This document shows, in pieces, positions 5,980 to 7,908 of a stretch of 7,908 nucleotides of DNA. This DNA comes from Cyclobacteriaceae bacterium. Lineage in GTDB: Bacteria; Bacteroidota; Bacteroidia; Cytophagales; Cyclobacteriaceae. A program made the translations under genes and the position numbers. Each line of letters starts with the position of its first letter. Position 1 is the stretch's first letter. The stretch covers positions 1 through 7,908 of the forward strand of contig JABFSY010000415.1 in assembly GCA_013140395.1 (NCBI GenBank). Reading direction: 5' to 3'. The notes beneath the pieces were generated by a model that ran no database searches, had not been told where the DNA came from, and saw only the letters and a program-made list of their open reading frames with translations.

Positions 5980-6582
5980 TTAATCTGGACGCTCCAATTC
6001 TTCAATTCGTGCTTTTAACTCAGTCAGGCACTTCCCATAAGATACTTTGTACATCCAACGCGTTAAATAAAAGGCAAGAGGGGTTAAAACAACACAAGAA
6101 ACGATCAATGCTACCCATACTTCTGTCCGCTCGAACATTTTCATTACGTTGCCACTTCCTTCAGAACCACCCATTAAAAATCCTGAGGCTGTTGCAAAAG
6201 GATAAATAAAAACTGCCACTCGTTCCTGAAAACGAATGTTCTCGGTTATAAAATTATACGTATGCAAAAGCGCTGTCTTAAGGCTTTTATCAATGGGTAG
6301 TGCAATGCTTACTTTTCGGTACATCGAAAAGTTGGTTGCAAAAAAGAAAATGTAACTACAGATCATAAAGACCAGTCCAACCTTAACAATCCATTCATCA
6401 AACAAAAAGAAAAGAACAATAAATGCAATTAAAGATACAACCGAAAAACCAGTGGTAATCAGGTAGGCATTCTTCAGCTTCTGCACGGGATGCTTAGATC
6501 GTTTTTGAATGTGCACCGATCCTAACACAGGTTTGCTGAGTCTGTCTGAATCTAATTTTTTCCAAAGCTCCCCCAATTCCAT
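5980..6582 (-). CDS. Four-helix membrane protein, probable ECF sigma regulator
   Basis: A 200-residue protein with a cytoplasmic-looking N-terminus (about residues 1-38, MELGELWKKLDSDRL and a basic stretch), four likely membrane segments at about 41-60, 65-84, 121-138 and 154-174, and a charged helical tail (LTELKARIEELERPD). It begins one base after the stop of the ECF sigma factor, so the two must be co-transcribed. By position and layout it is the likely anti-sigma factor or membrane partner: in Bacteroidota such proteins often start with a short M-(E/N)-L-x-x-L-(W/K) segment before the first helix. I see no zinc-binding HxxxCxxC motif of the ZAS type and no FecR-like domain, so this is an inference from context. 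Its own fold family is not recognised. Confidence 0.8.
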   Translation of the reverse strand: MELGELWKKLDSDRLSKPVLGSVHIQKRSKHPVQKLKNAYLITTGFSVVSLIAFIVLFFLFDEWIVKVGLVFMICSYIFFFATNFSMYRKVSIALPIDKSLKTALLHTYNFITENIRFQERVAVFIYPFATASGFLMGGSEGSGNVMKMFERTEVWVALIVSCVVLTPLAFYLTRWMYKVSYGKCLTELKARIEELERPD

Positions 6583-6583
6583 A

Positions 6584-7063
6584 CTATAAGGCTTTCAATT
6601 TTTTAGTTAAGGTTTCTTTAATGCGATGTAGCTTCACGGCTGTATTGTTTTTGGTGAGTCCTGATATCTCTGCTATTTCTTCATTTTCATAACCATCCAA
6701 ATGCAACGTGACAATCATTCGGTCAATTTCATTTAGTTCCCTGATGGCGATGTACAACGCCTCGGTTTCTTCGCTTTGAATCTTGTGACCGGAACTGGTC
6801 TTCAGCAGCGACAGATCTTCGTGTGGTATCACCAATTGCGGCCTGCGTTTGAACGTCAACGCGGTGTTCAGCCCCACCCGATAGAGCCATGTTGAAAACT
6901 TTGATTGCCCTTTGAAATTGGGATACGATCGCCAGGCTTGAAAAAGTATTTCCTGAAATAAGTCGCGCTCATCCTCCTCATGGTTTACGTAGAGGCGTAT
7001 CACTTTAAAGATGATGCCAGGGTTTTCTTCAATGAGGTTAGTAAATTCTCTTTCCGATACCAT
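6584..7063 (-). CDS. ECF-type RNA polymerase sigma factor (sigma-70 family)
   Basis: A 159-residue protein with only the two core sigma domains. Region 2 lies at about residues 20-74, with the core-binding segment DERDLFQEILFQAWRSY (31-47) and the -10 recognition helix FSTWLYRVGLNTAL (56-69). Region 4 lies at about 108-156, with the helix-turn-helix LDGYENEEIAEISGLTKNNT (122-141) followed by the basic recognition helix AVKLHRIKETL. The linker is short, as expected for the ECF group. It would direct RNA polymerase to a small regulon, probably in response to envelope or environmental signals passed through the membrane protein encoded just downstream. ATG 7063 is preceded on the minus strand by GGAG at 7075-7072, eight bases away, a fair Shine-Dalgarno match. 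The regulon and signal are not visible here. Confidence 0.93.
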   Translation of the reverse strand: MVSEREFTNLIEENPGIIFKVIRLYVNHEEDERDLFQEILFQAWRSYPNFKGQSKFSTWLYRVGLNTALTFKRRPQLVIPHEDLSLLKTSSGHKIQSEETEALYIAIRELNEIDRMIVTLHLDGYENEEIAEISGLTKNNTAVKLHRIKETLTKKLKAL

Positions 7064-7507
7064 GCTTCGAACTCCAAGATAACCTCATTCTTTGTGCAAA
7101 TGTTTACCTATTGGTTGCATCAGCACCCTAGCAATTACAAGGTGGCTAAAAATTGTTTACTCTTTAGATTTTGTAGCGGTTGAACAACATCAATGACCCC
7201 AAAATGCCGGAAAAAATGGCCTGTCGTAATTCAAAAAATCAAGCTTTTCGTTGAAAACACTACTTGTGACTTTTTCCCTTTGCTTAAAATCAACAAACCC
7301 AATTGATAGCGATTTTTTAACTAGAATAGCACGAATACTTTGATTTTTCTATGAATTGATCTACCTGCCTTTCTTTGTCCAGTTGCAAAAAATTCAACTT
7401 TTGTGCACCCAAAACAGCTCATAAGTTACATTCGTGGATGGATTATCTCGATAAATTAATACTCAAGTAAACGAAAACCATTAATTTTATTGCAAAAAAA
7501 AACGATT
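7064..7507. other. Gene-free divergent intergenic region (444 bases)
   Basis: AT-rich sequence between the leftward sigma factor gene and the rightward outer-membrane protein gene. It should hold the promoters of both. I find candidate promoter elements for the rightward gene, an AT-rich imperfect hairpin at 7230-7255 (TTCAA-AAAA paired with TTTT-CG-TTGAA), and two loosely similar blocks (7232-7259 and 7386-7416). The only short frame of note (7193-7306, 37 codons) has no coding character. No tRNA or recognisable structured RNA is seen. Confidence 0.6.
7400..7434 (+). promoter_or_regulatory. Candidate promoter for the outer-membrane protein gene
   Basis: TTTG at 7400-7403 (a -33-like element) and TACATTCG at 7427-7434 (one base off TAnnTTTG) are 23 bases apart, at the upper limit of the spacing known for Bacteroidota promoters. 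Use of it would give a leader of about 65 bases. A second, weaker -7-like sequence, TAATTTTA, lies at 7482-7489. Confidence 0.35.
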
Positions 7508-7908
7508 ATGAGAAAAAAATTTACCTCTGCTAATGTTTGCCTGTTTGTACTGGCATTTGTTCTTGCTACAGGCGCAAGTATAACTATAGCTTTTGGGCAA
7601 ATCCCAACTACTATTAGGTTTTATGCGAATCCGGGGTTCGACTATATCACAAACCCCAGCCAGAACCAAGCTTCTCCTTATTTTCGAGGGGGTCCCTTGG
7701 TGGTGTTTGTTACCTCGCAGATAACGGATAAAATTTCCGTAGCTGGTGAATTGAATATGCACTACATGGCTGCTACTGGTGCGGAGATTGAATTGGAAAG
7801 AATGTACATCAAATATGATTACAGAAACTACCTGAACATTTCAGCGGGCCGCATGTACAGCCCGACCGGCTTCTGGAACGTGAACTACAATTTTGGATTA
7901 ATTTTACA
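7508..7908 (+). CDS. Outer-membrane beta-barrel (porin-like) protein, 3' end cut by window edge
   Basis: An open frame from ATG 7508 runs 133 codons to the right edge with no stop. It starts with a signal peptide (MRKKFTSANVCLFVLAF and on, hydrophobic core about residues 10-29, cut near AFG|Q), then alternating hydrophobic/polar strands rich in Tyr and Asn: PLVVFVTSQITDKISVAGEL (63-82), ERMYIKYDYRNYLNISAGRM (98-117) and SPTGFWNVNYNFGL (118-131). This pattern, strands ending in aromatic residues and a GRMYSPTGFWN turn, is like the N-terminus of Bacteroidota porin-like barrel proteins; the substrate is unknown. The start is preceded by a run of nine A (7494-7502), typical of leaders in this phylum, and the frame is closed upstream by a TAA at 7457. 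Whether it is controlled by the neighbouring sigma factor cannot be seen. Confidence 0.78.
   Translation, partial: MRKKFTSANVCLFVLAFVLATGASITIAFGQIPTTIRFYANPGFDYITNPSQNQASPYFRGGPLVVFVTSQITDKISVAGELNMHYMAATGAEIELERMYIKYDYRNYLNISAGRMYSPTGFWNVNYNFGLIL

Noticed and set aside
7193..7306. A 37-codon frame on the plus strand (MTPKCRKKWPVV start) in the gene-free region
   Set aside because: No start-site context, no recognisable family or membrane/signal pattern, and its length is expected by chance in AT-rich DNA.
7487..7762. Minus-strand frame of 91 codons over the start of the outer-membrane protein gene
   Set aside because: The plus-strand frame has a signal peptide and barrel-like strands and stays open to the edge; the minus frame has neither.

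Overview
The window looks like an ordinary stretch of chromosome from a member of the Bacteroidota, most likely of the Cytophagia/Cytophagales type. The signs are a large secreted S9 peptidase, a Bacteroidota-style ECF sigma factor followed directly by a small membrane protein, A-rich leaders that mostly lack Shine-Dalgarno sites, candidate promoters with the TAnnTTTG -7 box of this phylum, and moderate-to-low GC. I see no RNA genes, insertion sequences, CRISPR arrays or phage genes. The lineage is inferred from protein style, not from a marker gene.

Layout, left to right. On the minus strand (1-1745) a run of four genes reads leftwards: an exported YHS-domain protein, a DoxX-family membrane protein, a SpoU/TrmH-family RNA 2'-O-methyltransferase, and a conserved helical protein cut by the left edge whose start overlaps the methyltransferase stop (ATGA). 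A 249-base divergent intergenic region (1746-1994) separates this run from a plus-strand pair: a second exported YHS-domain protein and, two bases after its stop, a clade-2 chlorite dismutase (Cld) family protein that starts with GTG. These converge on a 944-residue secreted S9 (prolyl oligopeptidase family) peptidase on the minus strand (3045-5879). Beyond it lies a minus-strand pair, an ECF sigma factor and a four-helix membrane protein one base downstream that is probably its regulator. A 444-base gene-free region then leads to a plus-strand outer-membrane beta-barrel protein cut by the right edge (7508-7908).

The most interesting part is 847-3004. Two paralogous exported YHS proteins are transcribed away from each other, one paired with DoxX and the other with a chlorite dismutase that keeps the axial histidine and the distal arginine typical of true chlorite-degrading enzymes. 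No perchlorate or chlorate reductase is in view. My inference is a small oxidant or reactive-chlorine defence module with envelope (YHS), membrane (DoxX) and cytoplasmic heme (Cld) parts. This rests on gene order and family knowledge, not on direct evidence. The other genes (RNA modification, protein turnover, envelope signalling, outer-membrane protein) look like normal housekeeping and accessory genes.
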